Shown here: one piece after another, positions 22,976-34,880 of the stretch
Numbering within the stretch: the stretch's first letter is position 1
Layout of the letters: every line of letters starts with the position of its first letter
Assembly (NCBI GenBank): GCA_022113835.1
Contig: JAILWY010000004.1
Location: 4,095,501 to 4,159,500, forward strand
Reading direction: 5' to 3'
Length of the DNA stretch: 64,000 nt
From: Atopsyche davidsoni
Taxonomy: Eukaryota > Arthropoda > Insecta > Trichoptera > Hydrobiosidae
Position numbers and translations under genes: made by a program
The notes under the pieces: model-generated
Seen by the model: the letters and a program-made list of their open reading frames with translations, nothing else
What the model was told of the DNA's origin: nothing
The model's database searches: none

Positions 22976-24845
22976 CTTTGCCTGCGAATGACCGTAACGC
23001 TTTGCGTTGGGGTTGATTTATGTGCCGTGGAATAATTCTGGCAGTGCAGATGTATTGTAAAGCGATTCGCAACATAAAATCTTTTACGACAGCTTTTTAG
23101 CATCTTTTTTCGTAAACGTATCGACAATTTGCAATAAAACATCGCGAACACAAATTTTTTTTTATTTTTATTTCAACGACTACTATTGAACGTACATTTG
23201 AATATTATTCAAGCCAAGCACTTGTTAAGTCCTTATATACAATCATTACTATTGAAATATACATTTAGTAGTTCCATAATATAAATACTAGTATTACGAG
23301 TAAGTAAAATGTTGTTTGCACACTGTGTACTATATAATCATTATGTACTAATAAAGTCTCGTTTTCTCCATGATGACAAAATAAAATTAACTCGTGGACT
23401 ATACTTAAATAAAGCCTCATTATTTTATAAAAGGTTTTCCTTTGAAACACTAGTCGGAGTGTTTAGTCTTGAGTTGCTCTATAAACATTGTCATTTTCGG
23501 TCTACCTTTGTGATTCGCCGCTCGAGCCTGAAAAGCAGGCAAGTAATTGAAAGTTTTCAGGATTGTCTAGTTAACCGAGAATTCTGTAAATACTTACCAA
23601 ACAAAACATTCACCACTCCCAAAAGCTCTATTTGACGCTTCAGTGCTAACTTAAAATGTATAACGTTTCTAATATTTTGACATTTTAATTCATAACAAAA
23701 TAGCCGTATAAATTTGTTTTTCAAAAATCTTTATATTTTTTTTAAAAAATATTTGCTCTGATATATTGTTATGCCATACAAATAAAATCATTGTTTCAGA
23801 AAACAATGACTTGTCGAGTTCAAAAAAGTACCACGTAATTACGTGTATTCTGTGAAAAAGATACAAAAAAGCGTTGGGAAAAAAATCATCAAGCAGCTTA
23901 ACACCAAAGAAACAATATTGAGAAATTATTATTATTTTAATATTATTAAACACACTCAATTGATAACATATAATATTGACTAATATATCAAGGTACTCAT
24001 CGCATGACTAGCTACGGAAATTATAATTTCTTAGTTGAATATTAAAAAAAAATTATAGTCGTCTATTATTAATTTATATATAAAGTACTCGGTGATAATT
24101 TTTTTTATATTATTATTGTTCCCCGATTTGCGGAAGATTTATGGCATTTAAGCCGGAAAAAAAAACCCGAGAATACTCAAGAGAGATAAACTTTCACAGT
24201 TTACATATTTTTTTGAATACTTGGCAGAACTTCCCAGCCCGCTTTTGACAACGGGAGCGTTTCCTCCCCATTAATCTCTGAATAAAAAATAACAAAACAC
24301 ATGGGGGGTAATAATAAGTGAACAGGCCCCCATAAACCGTTGACACGTTAAAACGAATAAAAACTCGGTAGTAAAGTGGGAATACAAATTGAGAATGTCC
24401 GCATGCTACAAAATATTATTGCGCATAAAATGTTTTAGATAATTAATAATGCCTAATATAGTAAAAAATAATGAGTCCAGCATAAGTTATGGTACAGTAA
24501 AACTCAGCCGACGTACAAGAATTGATAGTCAGGATGAAACAGTAGATTAATAACAAATTATGATCTACTAGATTCTATCTCAAATAGAATAAATAAAATA
24601 AATATGTACTATCAATAGCACGCATGAACGATAGAGGAAATCTATATTGACGTAATTCTACTTGAACAAAAACAATTTATTCATTCGTTTATCTTGTAAA
24701 TCAATAAAACAGTATCCTAAATTACTAATGAAAAAAAATATATTCTACCAGAAATTTTATGATACTGTTAATTATCGTATAACAATACGTTAATTTACAA
24801 TTCTTCAGTTTTCCACTGCCATTGTCAAAAATATTTATATTCAAG
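22976..24845. other. Intergenic, downstream of the FSIP2-like gene
   Basis: Includes the 108-codon plus ORF at 23309-23635, which has no domain, and AT-rich spacer. TTTATT on the plus strand near 24677 could serve as poly(A) signal for the minus-strand gene ending at 24846. Confidence 0.35.
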
Positions 24846-27800
24846 TTAAGATATTCCGCTTTCAGCCTTTTGTTCCTTTGTTTCGTCATCTTGAGACATC
24901 TTCAGAGATGTTTCGCCACCGGAAGCCAAGAACATAAGAATAAAAGATGCCGGCCCAACCGCTGACTACCCGAGAAGTATACACGCCATTTCAGAGCTCG
25001 TGCCATCGCTTTCCAACCTTTTTTAAATTAATTTTTTAAATATATATATATAATATATTTTTGCTAACACTATCATTGCAGTGCATTATTATTAAAATAA
25101 AAATTAACATATTTTTTAAAAACTTTTCGTTTAATTCTACTTATCATCAAAAAAGAGTCCGAGGTATTTTCTTGTTTACATAATTACATATATTTTAAAG
25201 AAATTTATTAAATTAATTAAAGCGTGTCTTAAATATCATACATGTATTGTAATTCCGTGTGTAAATAATACATCAAGAGTGCCATTTACAAACAAAAAGT
25301 CAAATTAACATTGAACCGCTGGTGCTAGATTTTTTAATATACGCAGACATTTTAACTCTTAGCCACACCCACAAGACTGAATAAATTGATATAAAGACTT
25401 TGTTCAGCTATTTTATAACGTACGAATACAATTTATTTTACATTCGTACACAAAACAGCCTCAGAATATCTTGAATTTCGTCCAAACTTAAGAACAGCAC
25501 ATACAAAAAAAAAATGTAAAACTAATAAACACATTTTCATGAATATATATAACGTCATCGTTTCGATGTGTCTTAAGTGAATATTAATTTTTAACTTGAT
25601 TTAATTTCAAAATAATTTGCACCATTTATTAATCAACCTGATTAAAAAGCGTACAGTTCATAATAACGCTTGTAAGGTAACTTCGTAATGAAGCCAAGAG
25701 TTCGACAGCTAATGAACAGCGTTTTGCGTACCAACTATTAGTTATAACAATGTTAAACTGGAGCTGCAGCGACTGTCTTCTGAGTACGAGTGGATACACA
25801 ATAGCATTGCTACTACGCTTCAACTTCCTAGTATATAACTTCGTTACAGTTGCTACAACTACAAAACGTTATCTTATATAGATTAGCAAACTGCAAGTAG
25901 ATATTACAGCCAAAGTAAATGATACAGTAAAGGTAGAAACAATCAAAAGTTCAAATATTAATAAGTAATTTACACACGACTTTTGTATGTGAGTTGTAAA
26001 AACTGTAAATTGCTATTCAAGCTGAGTTAAAATGACTTCATATATTTAATCCAACACGTATTGTATCTTATATTCCACATAGAAAGTCAATTGAATAATC
26101 CAAGCCGTCTGCAAAAAAAATTTAGTACAATGCACGCATCACCTTGTGATCAGTGAATAAATGACATATACGACTCATATAATCATTTTTTTTTTTAAAT
26201 AACCAGATATCTAGACTTAAAGCCATATTAAGATATTCAAGACCGAGTGTAGCTTCGAGTGAAAGAGTTCTCAAGTGTGGTTTTTCATGCCAAATTTCCT
26301 TTCGCCGCCGAGTTGACGCCTAACGAGTCTGCCAAGCGCAAAAAAATATCCGACAAACATCCGCACTGAAATTGCCAGACAATGAGGCTTAGACACGCGA
26401 CCTCACTCAAGCAACCATTTATAACATGACCTTATTAATTTTAATATTTAAAAATATATATATTTATTTAATTTGTCTATAATACTGGCCGTTTCGGGCC
26501 GAGAAGCTCGCTGGCTGGCATTCCAGGCAATGGAAAAGTCAACCAACTATTGTTAATATAAAAACAGAATTATTCATTTTACCTTAACATTAAACTTTTA
26601 ACCATCTCCAATTACATTAAGTTTGACCCTTACGCATAACAATTATTTAAAAAAACCTGAATAATGTATTAAGTTTTCCAATCATTTAATTCTTAAATAA
26701 CAATGAATTTTCATTTACAATAAACTTCCAATATAAACAACCTAACAATCCATTATCATATTTCAAAAATATCTAATAAGAAAATTGTACATCAATAAAG
26801 ACGAATATATTAATTTTAATTGATTTATGAATCGGTATAATAATAAAATAAAATATTCAATGTGACATCAATTTTAAGAGCCCTCTTGAATTATTTTGTT
26901 TGTTTTTTTTTGTTTGCCAATATTTAATGCCGTTGATTGTACTTCTGTAAAAACAAGATTTATAGATGGTAAAAGAAAATAATAAATACGTTTTGAGACA
27001 CACAGTTTTAGAAAAAATGTCGTTATTAATCAAAATTTAATCATTTATAAAACTAGAATAAATAAATAAAATTGTCATATTTTGATGGTAACTTGATGTT
27101 GCCTTGCTGGCTCAGTGGTTAGACTATCAATTATTATTTGAAAGGTCTCTGCCTTGGTCTCCTTGAAACTGGTTTTATTAGACTCATGCCTGTTTCAGTT
27201 TAGTCAAAGGAGATTTAAATACAATTATTTTGAAAGTTAAAAGTACAAGTATTCGCTGTTTTTACAAAACTTCCACTCTCTAAAAATAATCACTCTTCAT
27301 TTTACCATTTTATTGGTCGTATTTTTTTGATATATTATCACAAATAAAATATATTGCACCAACATTCGTATCATTTAATATCAAATTAAACAATTTTTTT
27401 ATGTCGCTAGCAATGCTTTCAATTTTACTCTACTGATAAAGGTTGAAAATATTTGTTTTCGTTTTCAAAAGTAATGATCTTAAATATGTAAATTGCAAAC
27501 CGAATTTGGAGAAAGCACTTGTACCAACATAATTATTTAAGACTAAATGTTAATTAAATATAGTAGCATTAGCTCATCTACCTGTGCGAAGGATGCCCTG
27601 CACTCCTGGCTCGGGGACCGGCTTCTGGGAGTCCTGGAATTTCTGGAGCACCTCTTCGATGATGACACCAGCGGCGTCTTGCAGCGACCCCTTCAGCACC
27701 AGCCTGTTCCACGGCGTTGTTAAAACCAGTTCGTTAACTGCCTCCACTGCCTCTGGCTTTTGTACTGAAAACCAGGAAAAAAAAAACATTCAAAGTTTGT

Positions 27801-30800
27801 TATATCACTAGACAGCTGATAATCCTTCGTTCTTATTACTACAACATATAATTTATATCTATGTATGGATTAGTCAATCAAGATGCGTATTTATTACCCA
27901 TTACAGGGTTATTATATTTACTAATATGATTAGGCACATTAGTACATATATAGAAGATGATTTAAAGAAACTCTCAGAAAAATATCATCGTGATTTGTGT
28001 GGGATACATATAAGAAAGCTTACATATAAGTAACATATAAGTAAGCTTGCCTAGCATACACGTGGACATAAAGCTTACATGCAATTTGTTTTACTCTGTG
28101 TGGTTGCTATATGACTACAAGACAGTTTTTAAAAACAAATTTACTAGTTATACCTGATTTGTAGAAAGTTAGTGCCATTTTGAAAATCAAAAAAACTTTG
28201 AATTTATAACGATACTACTCATCTCACTGAGCATTAATTTATGCTGAATTAGTGTTCATAGTTTTCTTACGGAAAAATAGTGCAGTGGGTCCTTCTACAC
28301 CCCAGTATTATATTGAAAGAAAAAGCCTGCATTTTGCTGCTGCCCAATAGCATTATTACATATATAATCCTTTCCTTACGAAGATCTGGCTTTGAGATTT
28401 GATACTCTATCTGCAGCAAGCTAAAGAAACAATAGCAGGAGCCCCCAAAGCAAGATACTTCCAGAGCACGTCCCTCCACAATCATTCCAAGTTCACGATC
28501 CTTTACACACGCTCAAGGTACAGAATAACAGCCATGCACAAACAACATAATGGGGAGAGCGGAGTGAATCTTACTCTATTAAGAGAAGACACCTAAAAAT
28601 AAGAGTATGTCTAGTATTTGTCTAGTTTTACAAGTACAAGGTTTTTTTTTTTGAAATGCTAGTTTTTCGATCCCGGCACCCCACCGGGCACCTCGCTGGC
28701 TTGAGGGTTACGCATGATGCCGTGCTCACCGGGCTCCACCTTCTTGGCGAGCTTCCTCACGCGCATGGTCTTGAAGTCCAGGCGGGCGTACACGCGGCGG
28801 TACACGTGCTCGGCCACGAGGCTGCGGGCCCGGCACATGGAGCGGTGCAGCTCCTCGGCGCCCGCCTCCGCAGCCAGCTCGTGGTCGTCCCAGCGGACCC
28901 CCCCGCCAGTCGACGAGGCCAGAGCCATCTCGGAGAACTGCAACCGGGAACCTTCAAACACTCCCAGTACAACTATTTTTTGAGTCCACACCCATCTACA
29001 CTCGTAGAAAAAAATCGCACCATCAACTTCCAGTTAGCCAATAGCGTCCACCCAAAATAAACGGACGCTATTGGCAAGCTGCAAGTTGATGGCGCGATTT
29101 GTTGCTACGTGTATAGAGGCCTTTCTAAACACATTATTTTGAAACATAGGTGCCAATATGATAAATATGGACTCTTATCACACCTGCACCCGAACTAAAC
29201 CGAGAATTTTTCTCGATTTAGGTGACGGGCTTACATAACATTATATTCAGGGAATGAACGCCTTACCGAAGGGGTTTCTCGGCGAGCATTTTTCTTGGCT
29301 TGTTTCTTATCGACTGTGTCTCCACCAAAGGTGACCGAATGGTCAGTATCCTGAATATGAGTTAATCCTATGCTGAAAGCACACCCCGATAATTAAGATA
29401 GTATTAATGTAAATTTAAATATCAAAGTCAACGGGAATGGCTCCGTACGTAAGTTTCTTGGTTTCCTTGGCAATTTTCATCTTGTTGGACACCGTGGTAT
29501 TGATCTTTCCCAGCACCAGGGCTGAGATGGTGTTCATCATCTTTTCCACCTCTTTTATCGAGCAAGTCTTCACTGTAAAGGTGAGCAAATAGTTTATGAT
29601 TCCCATCACAGGTTTAGGCTGAAAATAAAATAATAATACTGTTAACATGAATGGATATACAATTTTATATGCCTACTACACAAGCGAGTGAAAATTATTT
29701 TAACCATTGTGGTTTTAATATTGTACTTCTATTCACATTTTTTCCAGGTAGATTCATTGATTACTACCCAATATCGTATAAATTAAAACAAAATGTGCCT
29801 CTGTGCATTGCTAAAATGTTACAACGCCCACCGTGCTCTGGAGATAGTTCATCCTGGCGATCCCCAGCTGCAGGGCAGAGAGCATGTCGCGCCGGTCCTT
29901 GAGCGTGGACTCCACCACATCCTGCACGGGGCCCCTCATCACCTCCTTGGACTTATCTTCTCTTTTGGCATCTGGATTTTTCTAGAAAGTGACTCAAACA
30001 GTCTCATCAATGTTCCTCGTGTATGTGAGTATTCTAGAACCTTCTGTATATGGGCAGTCGAGAAGAATAACTTGAATATAGCAGATGGATATGGATTTGA
30101 AACAACAGGGTAAGTAGTAGTGTGGAGGGGGTTACCATGGTCTTCCAGAGCTTGAGGATGGCGTCCCCGATGACTTGCTCCTTGACGTCCAGGCTGGCGG
30201 CTGCCCAGGGCTGTGCCGCCACGATGGCCACGGCTCGTGCTCGCGGGGACAGGACCTGGACACGGCGTGCCCTGTGCCGCTCAGAGCGGAGCACCATGGC
30301 CGCCATGTACACCTCGTGGGCACGCAGCAGACGCTCGTTGCGCTCCATCGTCTCCACCTCCTCCTCGCACCGCTTCTTCCACCTCCGAGTGTCCTTGGGT
30401 GACAACAAGCAACATCAGATCGAAAACGATGTCACAAACTGTTAAAATCAAGTCGATGTCGACTCACGCTCTCCCGCTTCTTCCTCTTCCTCTCATCGTC
30501 CAGATGCTTCATGTACTTGGCTATTCGGATCTTTTCCAGGCGGATATTCTTGAGGTTATTGACTCTCCGCAGCATTGCTATCTCCTTGCTGGCCTCCACG
30601 CGCTGCCTCACCAATTCACTCTTCTCAAGGGCTCTCTTGGCATTTTCTTCCTTTAATTTTATTTTATTTTCTGCCACGCGTTTAATCCGGTTTTCCATAT
30701 CTTCCGCACGTTGTTTTATTCTAAAAAATCAAAATACTTTTTTTTTTACATTTTTTGATAAACGCAATATTCATTAGAAGTAGTTACAGACTCTCTTTCA

Positions 30801-32885
30801 ATGGCCAGAGTCTCTTCCAAGTGCTCTTCAGCCAAACGCCGGAAGTGTTCCTTAGTTTTTTCATAATTCAAAAATCTTTTGAGCCTTTTCTCCTTTTCAA
30901 TTTCTACTCTTTTTAAAATCATTTTGTCTTTCTCAATCGCGTCCTAGAAAAGTTTAATATGTTGAAAATTTATTTACAAAAAGTATATCGTGCGATTAAA
31001 GGAAAAATATCCAAATCCAGACTACATCAACATCACTTTATCCATAAATGATTCAGATTCGCATGTAGAATATATTCAAGTAACTAAAAAAAATAACACG
31101 ACGCGAATAATAAATATCTGAAATTTGATTAGTCGGATTCGGAAAAAATAAATAAATTGCATCAATTGCTCAAGACATAAACGTGTGTGCCAAACGGTTC
31201 GAAGCGGAGGGCTTAAATAAATCTTCTTATCCAGCCACTGTCGTGAATCTCGACTCTTTTTTTTCTTTGAATTTTTTCATGGACAATCAACTGCTCAAGA
31301 CAGCAACCATGTAAAAAAAATCGAGGCATTTGAAATTTAGCCGAAGTAAACACACTTTAAGCGGGTAACCAAAATGACTTAACTGATGTGCGAAGCGGAC
31401 AAAATTTGCGTAAAATTACTCGTGTGAAATCTAGTCTATACACTCTTTGATTTGCATGTAGTCAAATAAATCGTTTCCTATAAAAAGTTGAACCACTTCG
31501 TACACACTTTGCGGATTACTTGGCATCAACAATATTACAATAATTGGAGGATTATCATTCTCTGACCACTCCACTTTTTCGTTGTCACTTTGTTCAGAAT
31601 CACTGGACAGTATTGGTAGAAGTAACGTTGACGAGTCTGAACAAACATTACGAGCTGTAAACCTAAAGAGTAAAATTACCTTCCGCCGCTTTAAGAGTAA
31701 ACACATTCAAAAAAGTATAAATACGCGACCCGCTTTTAGACAGCAGTCCGCGAAACGGATACTAGTACCAGCCCCGCCTTTAGCGTGTTAAGACCAACCA
31801 GTGCCTGCATGCACTTGCGCAGCTCCATGGCGAAGAGGATGGCGAGGCGGGCGCGTTGCTCGTTGAACTCCCTGAGAGAGCAGATGGGATGAAGGCTCGG
31901 CGCCCCGGACTGGCCGCTGGCCCGCAGGCGCCGGAAGTGCGGCCGCAGGTGAGGGTCGTGCTGTCCGTCGTACTCGATAGGCTTTCCGGCTCGGTTGTCG
32001 AACGGCGCGCCCCGGGGCTGCTCCCACAGCTGCACCGACAAGCAAAACGATACTGGAACCGCCAGCCAACGACAATCACACAAATCTATGGAATTGATAA
32101 ATCCCAAAGGCATGACCTTCAAGGTCTACTAGGTGATCCCACGTAGGCTTCGAAGGAAATGAAAAACCCAAAATGGCAACGAGGAAAAGACCGCTTCCGT
32201 CTTTTCTAGATTTTCCTCTCAGCTACGCCATGAAATGTCTCATGAGACATGGAACCATCGATATGAGGAATCCACGCAGGGAAACATAGCAAAAGCTTCG
32301 AGTCGACTCAGTTCCTCACAGGACACGGGGTGATAAGAAGCTACCTTCACAGGTCCCATCTGAGAAGTGATGGCATATGTCCATGCGATGGCTCCACGTA
32401 ACAAACAGTGAACTATCTCCTCGTTTTATGCACAACAGCTGGAGAGCCTATGCCGACGAGAAGGTCTATGTCTAAACGACCACTCACAATTCATGAAATC
32501 GTTGAACGATTTTATGATTATAAAAACGATCAAAGCAATCAATCAGAGAGTATGGATGGTCTTGAAATACCTTGATACTTCAACTCATTTGATATAATAT
32601 CACAATATAGCAAAATACATAATAATCTTTCAGTTACACTGTCTCAAAAGTAAGAAGTTGTGATACCAAAGATATTGGAATACTGACGGGATACCCGAGG
32701 CGCGCCCTGGTGTAAGTGATCAGACCCTCGGGAAGGTCTGGGGTGGGCAGCTTCTGGTAAACGGGGATGACCTTCCAGATGGGCAGCCCGTTGGGAGGGA
32801 TGGCCCCCTTGGGCACGGGGACCAGAGCCTCCGTGCGGCTCAGGTGCGTGGGCTTCTTCAGCGACAGCACCGTCATGGGATCCAT
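24846..32885 (-). CDS. Fibrous sheath-interacting protein 2-like protein
   Basis: Exons deduced from splice sites and phase: 32885-32688, 32029-31769, 30943-30792, 30720-30468, 30393-30136, 29981-29832, 29618-29433, 29350-29267, 28937-28730, 27764-27582, 24961-24846. They sum to 2049 nt, an uninterrupted 682-aa frame. Exon 1 (MDPMTVLSLKKP, YQKLPTPDLPEG) and exon 2 (EYDGQHDPHL, then CSLREFNEQR) resemble the N-terminal region of FSIP2, a sperm-tail fibrous-sheath protein. Exons 3-5 are K/E/R-rich and probably coiled coil. Later exons contain HVYRRVYARLDFKTMR. Uncertain points: donor of exon 2; exon 3 donor (GTCTGT); exon 7, which may instead stop at 29415 (weak donor GTTGAC); and the last exon, joined only by phase. 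Family call is from motif memory. Confidence 0.75.
27110..27200 (+). repeat. tRNA-like relic in an intron
   Basis: TGGCTCAGTGGTTAGAC fits the RNA polymerase III A box exactly, but no intact B box or cloverleaf follows. Probably a decayed SINE head. Confidence 0.35.
27957..28012 (-). repeat. SINE fragment, reversed
   Basis: Reverse complement carries the end of the T arm (ATCCCACACAAATCACGAT) followed by the body seen at 6720-6763 (TTTTTCTGAGAGTTTCTTTA). The tRNA head is lost. Lies in the intron between exons 10 and 9 of the FSIP2-like gene. Confidence 0.65.
28205..28365 (+). repeat. Fragment of the 22306-type repeat
   Basis: Shares 'tctcactgagcat', the 'ccttctacacc-cagt' block and 'tgctgctgcccaatagcatt' with 22545-22660. 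Intronic in the FSIP2-like gene. Confidence 0.55.
28996..29116. mobile_element. Small fold-back element in an intron
   Basis: Two arms of about 50 nt are near-perfect reverse complements (left: ATCGCACCATCAACTT and GCCAATAGCGTCC; right: GGACGCTATTGGC and AAGTTGATGGCGCGAT) around a 13-nt spacer. As RNA it would form one long hairpin between exons 8 and 9. Confidence 0.75.
31431..31640 (-). mobile_element. piggyBac transposase N-terminal fragment
   Basis: The minus-strand frame reads LPILSSDSEQSD, VEWSEND and YEVVQLFIGNDLFDYM. This matches the acidic leader and the start of the DDE_Tnp_1_7 domain of piggyBac transposases, where an S/P-x-D-x-F-x-LF segment precedes helix 1. Both ends are lost; it sits in the intron between exons 2 and 3 of the FSIP2-like gene. 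Confidence 0.6.
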
Positions 32886-33250
32886 CCTCGGTTAGTTCAC
32901 TTGATTCAAATATAATACTGAAAGCAACGCACTATCAAATTATATTTTTTATAAAAAAAAACATTCACGTATTTAATAATTAACCTTGCAGTTCAACTCT
33001 TTTCAATCCACACAGTATGTACTTAAATAAAAAAAATGCGTCTGTAATCTTAGAGCCTTATATAGTGATATAATCATGTTCATTAATTCAATAAGAGATA
33101 TACGACACAAATAGAAACGAAAAAAAGACCCATAATTCAGTCCAAATAATCCAGAAAATAACATTAAAATATATTTAATTCTCATACTGTGAATCTAACA
33201 GAAATTTTAATGAAGATAAGATAAGACAATATTAATTAACATCTACTTAC

Positions 33251-33292
33251 ATTTGTAGGCAATTGCTGCTTAAATTTACTTTTGGTGTGTGT
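33251..33292 (-). other. Possible 5'UTR exon of the FSIP2-like gene
   Basis: A 42-nt segment between a good acceptor (AATATTTTAG) and a strong donor (GTAAGTAG). An acceptor (GCTTTCAG) lies 35 nt before the ATG at 32885, so a spliced leader is plausible. It contains no ATG. Confidence 0.45.
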
Positions 33293-33885
33293 CTAAAATA
33301 TTAGTTTCACTGAATACATACAAAATAAGATGTATAGCATATTAAAAAAATATTTATTAACTAATTTTCAATCTACGAAACTAACTTTTGTTTGCTATTG
33401 ACAGATGAATTTTGTAAATTCAATTTACTTTTTTATTATTAATGGCTGTCCAACATACGGATAGACAATTTTTGTAAATTGTAAAGTCTAATAAATATAT
33501 TTTTATTAAAAGACTTGTATGGATATTTATTAATTATTTTAATATTTGTATTATTTTACAGTAATTGCCACATTTTTTTTAAGTTATACTATCGATTTAG
33601 TAATAAATTTTTTTTTTTTTTCTAGTGGGACAAATATTTTTATGATTTAATCTCGTGAGATAATAAATATTTAAGTAACAGTTTTTTTTTTCTTGTATAC
33701 ACAAATGCATAAATATTGATGGTCATGAGATAAAATATACTATGTAGCCATAAATAGTAAATATCGACACCATCGAATAATATTTTTATTGTTGCAATAA
33801 TCACGCTTTAGTCGGACCTCTGCGCTGTCAACGGACAACGATACATTGTTAAGAAATATTTTTTTTTATTTTGTTTTTATAAATA
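33293..33885. promoter_or_regulatory. Intergenic promoter region between divergent genes
   Basis: Very AT-rich, about 0.6 kb between the putative leader of the FSIP2-like gene (minus) and the H2B start (plus). TTTTTATAAATA abuts the H2B ATG, too close to act as a normal TATA box. No histone-type promoter array is recognisable. Shared use is inferred from arrangement only. Confidence 0.35.
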
Positions 33886-34245
33886 ATGAAGCAAACAAGC
33901 TCAACTCCGAAAAAAAAGAGTGAATCTAAGAAGCATCACAAACGAAGAAAGGAGAGTTTCTCAGTGTACATTTACAGATTGCTAAAAAAGACGGCGCCGC
34001 ACTTTGAGATATCCCGTAAAGCCATGGACGTGATGAACAGCTTCATGGTGGACATGTTCGAGAAGATCGCCAGCCAGGCTGCCCTGCTGGTCTCCCAGAG
34101 TAGGAAGACCACCCTCGCGGACCGAGATGTGGAGACGGCCGTGAGGCTGCTCCTCACGGGGGGGCTGGCCCAGCATGCCAGCATCGAGGGTGCCAATGCC
34201 CTCGCTTTGTACCACCGGAGCACAAGGAGTGACCATCAAATGTAA
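33886..34245 (+). CDS. Divergent histone H2B variant
   Basis: Intronless, 119 aa. A basic tail (KKKSESKKHHKRRKESFSVY) leads into the H2B histone fold: YIYRLLKKTAPHFEISRKAM, MNSFMVDMFEKIASQAA and ETAVRLLLTGGLAQHASIEG are aligned with canonical H2B. Differences from the canonical protein: the loop before helix 2 (HPDTGISS type) is replaced, L1/L2 segments are altered, and the C-terminal helix reads NALALYHRSTRSDHQM, so the lysine normally mono-ubiquitylated (human K120) is absent. No stem-loop of replication-dependent histone mRNAs follows; an AATAAA lies at 34875. Probably a specialised, perhaps testis, variant. Confidence 0.93.
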   Translation: MKQTSSTPKKKSESKKHHKRRKESFSVYIYRLLKKTAPHFEISRKAMDVMNSFMVDMFEKIASQAALLVSQSRKTTLADRDVETAVRLLLTGGLAQHASIEGANALALYHRSTRSDHQM

Positions 34246-34350
34246 ACACTGGAACATCACATTGCTTGCACCACCAGAATGCAAGTAACCAACCAGAGCC
34301 ATAATCACACATTTCAACTGAAGTATCACATAGCTTGAAGCATGCTAGAG

Positions 34351-34717
34351 CATAGGTTCCCAAACTATTTTGTCCCGTCGACCCCTTGTCTAATTTTCCT
34401 GTTTTTCGTAGATCCCTGCCTTGCTAATATTGAATTTTTACAAATCCATCATCATCAAACATATTTTTTACATCTGATATACACAATGCGCCATATTTTA
34501 TGTCGGTATGTAAACATTATATAACTATACCTTTTTTGTAAGGAGGTTGACAACTGCACTGAAACCCTTTTTCATGTGGTATGAAGATGGAAAAGCTTAA
34601 TTATGACCTGATTAAATGGGATCCACTCTTGTAGACCCCCATTTACAGTTGGTGGGTCCCCAATTTAATTTTTCGCTGTCGTCGATACCTTGGTATTGAC
34701 CACTTTGGGAACCAGTG
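34351..34717 (+). mobile_element. hAT-type MITE, 367 bp, perfect target copy
   Basis: Ends CATAGGTTCCCAAA and, reversed, CACTGGTTCCCAAA. Flanked by TGCTAGAG at 34343-34350 and 34718-34725, an exact 8-bp duplication. It begins 105 bp after the H2B stop codon and before the first AATAAA, so it probably lies in the 3'UTR. Confidence 0.95.
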
Positions 34718-34874
34718 TGCTAGAGGAATGCGCGTTTAATATTACAGTTAAACACTGTGGCTTGCCGCATGCCGCTTTTGTGGAAAAATTGTTTTTAATT
34801 TATTATCAATGTGTTATTTATTTTTTAATTATTATCATTTATACTTCTAGTACTGCATGGATTAGTCTTAAGTA

Positions 34875-34880
34875 AATAAA
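34875..34880 (+). terminator. Candidate poly(A) signal for H2B
   Basis: First clear AATAAA downstream of the H2B stop. Use would place the hAT MITE inside the transcript. Confidence 0.4.

Noticed and set aside
22763..23151. G/P-rich ORFs on both strands
   Set aside because: Created by the minisatellite at 22881-22975; no domain or splice context.
28656..29060. 134-codon plus-strand ORF
   Set aside because: Antisense shadow of a GC-rich FSIP2-like exon plus the fold-back element.
30122..30656. Several plus-strand ORFs over 100 codons
   Set aside because: Antisense of FSIP2-like exons 5 and 4, whose minus frame has splice sites and family-like composition.
31780..32146. ORFs of 95-128 codons in all frames
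   Set aside because: Only the minus frame with HDPHL and CSLREFN fits a family; the rest are shadows.
34154..34363. Minus ORF over H2B
   Set aside because: Antisense of a clear histone frame.
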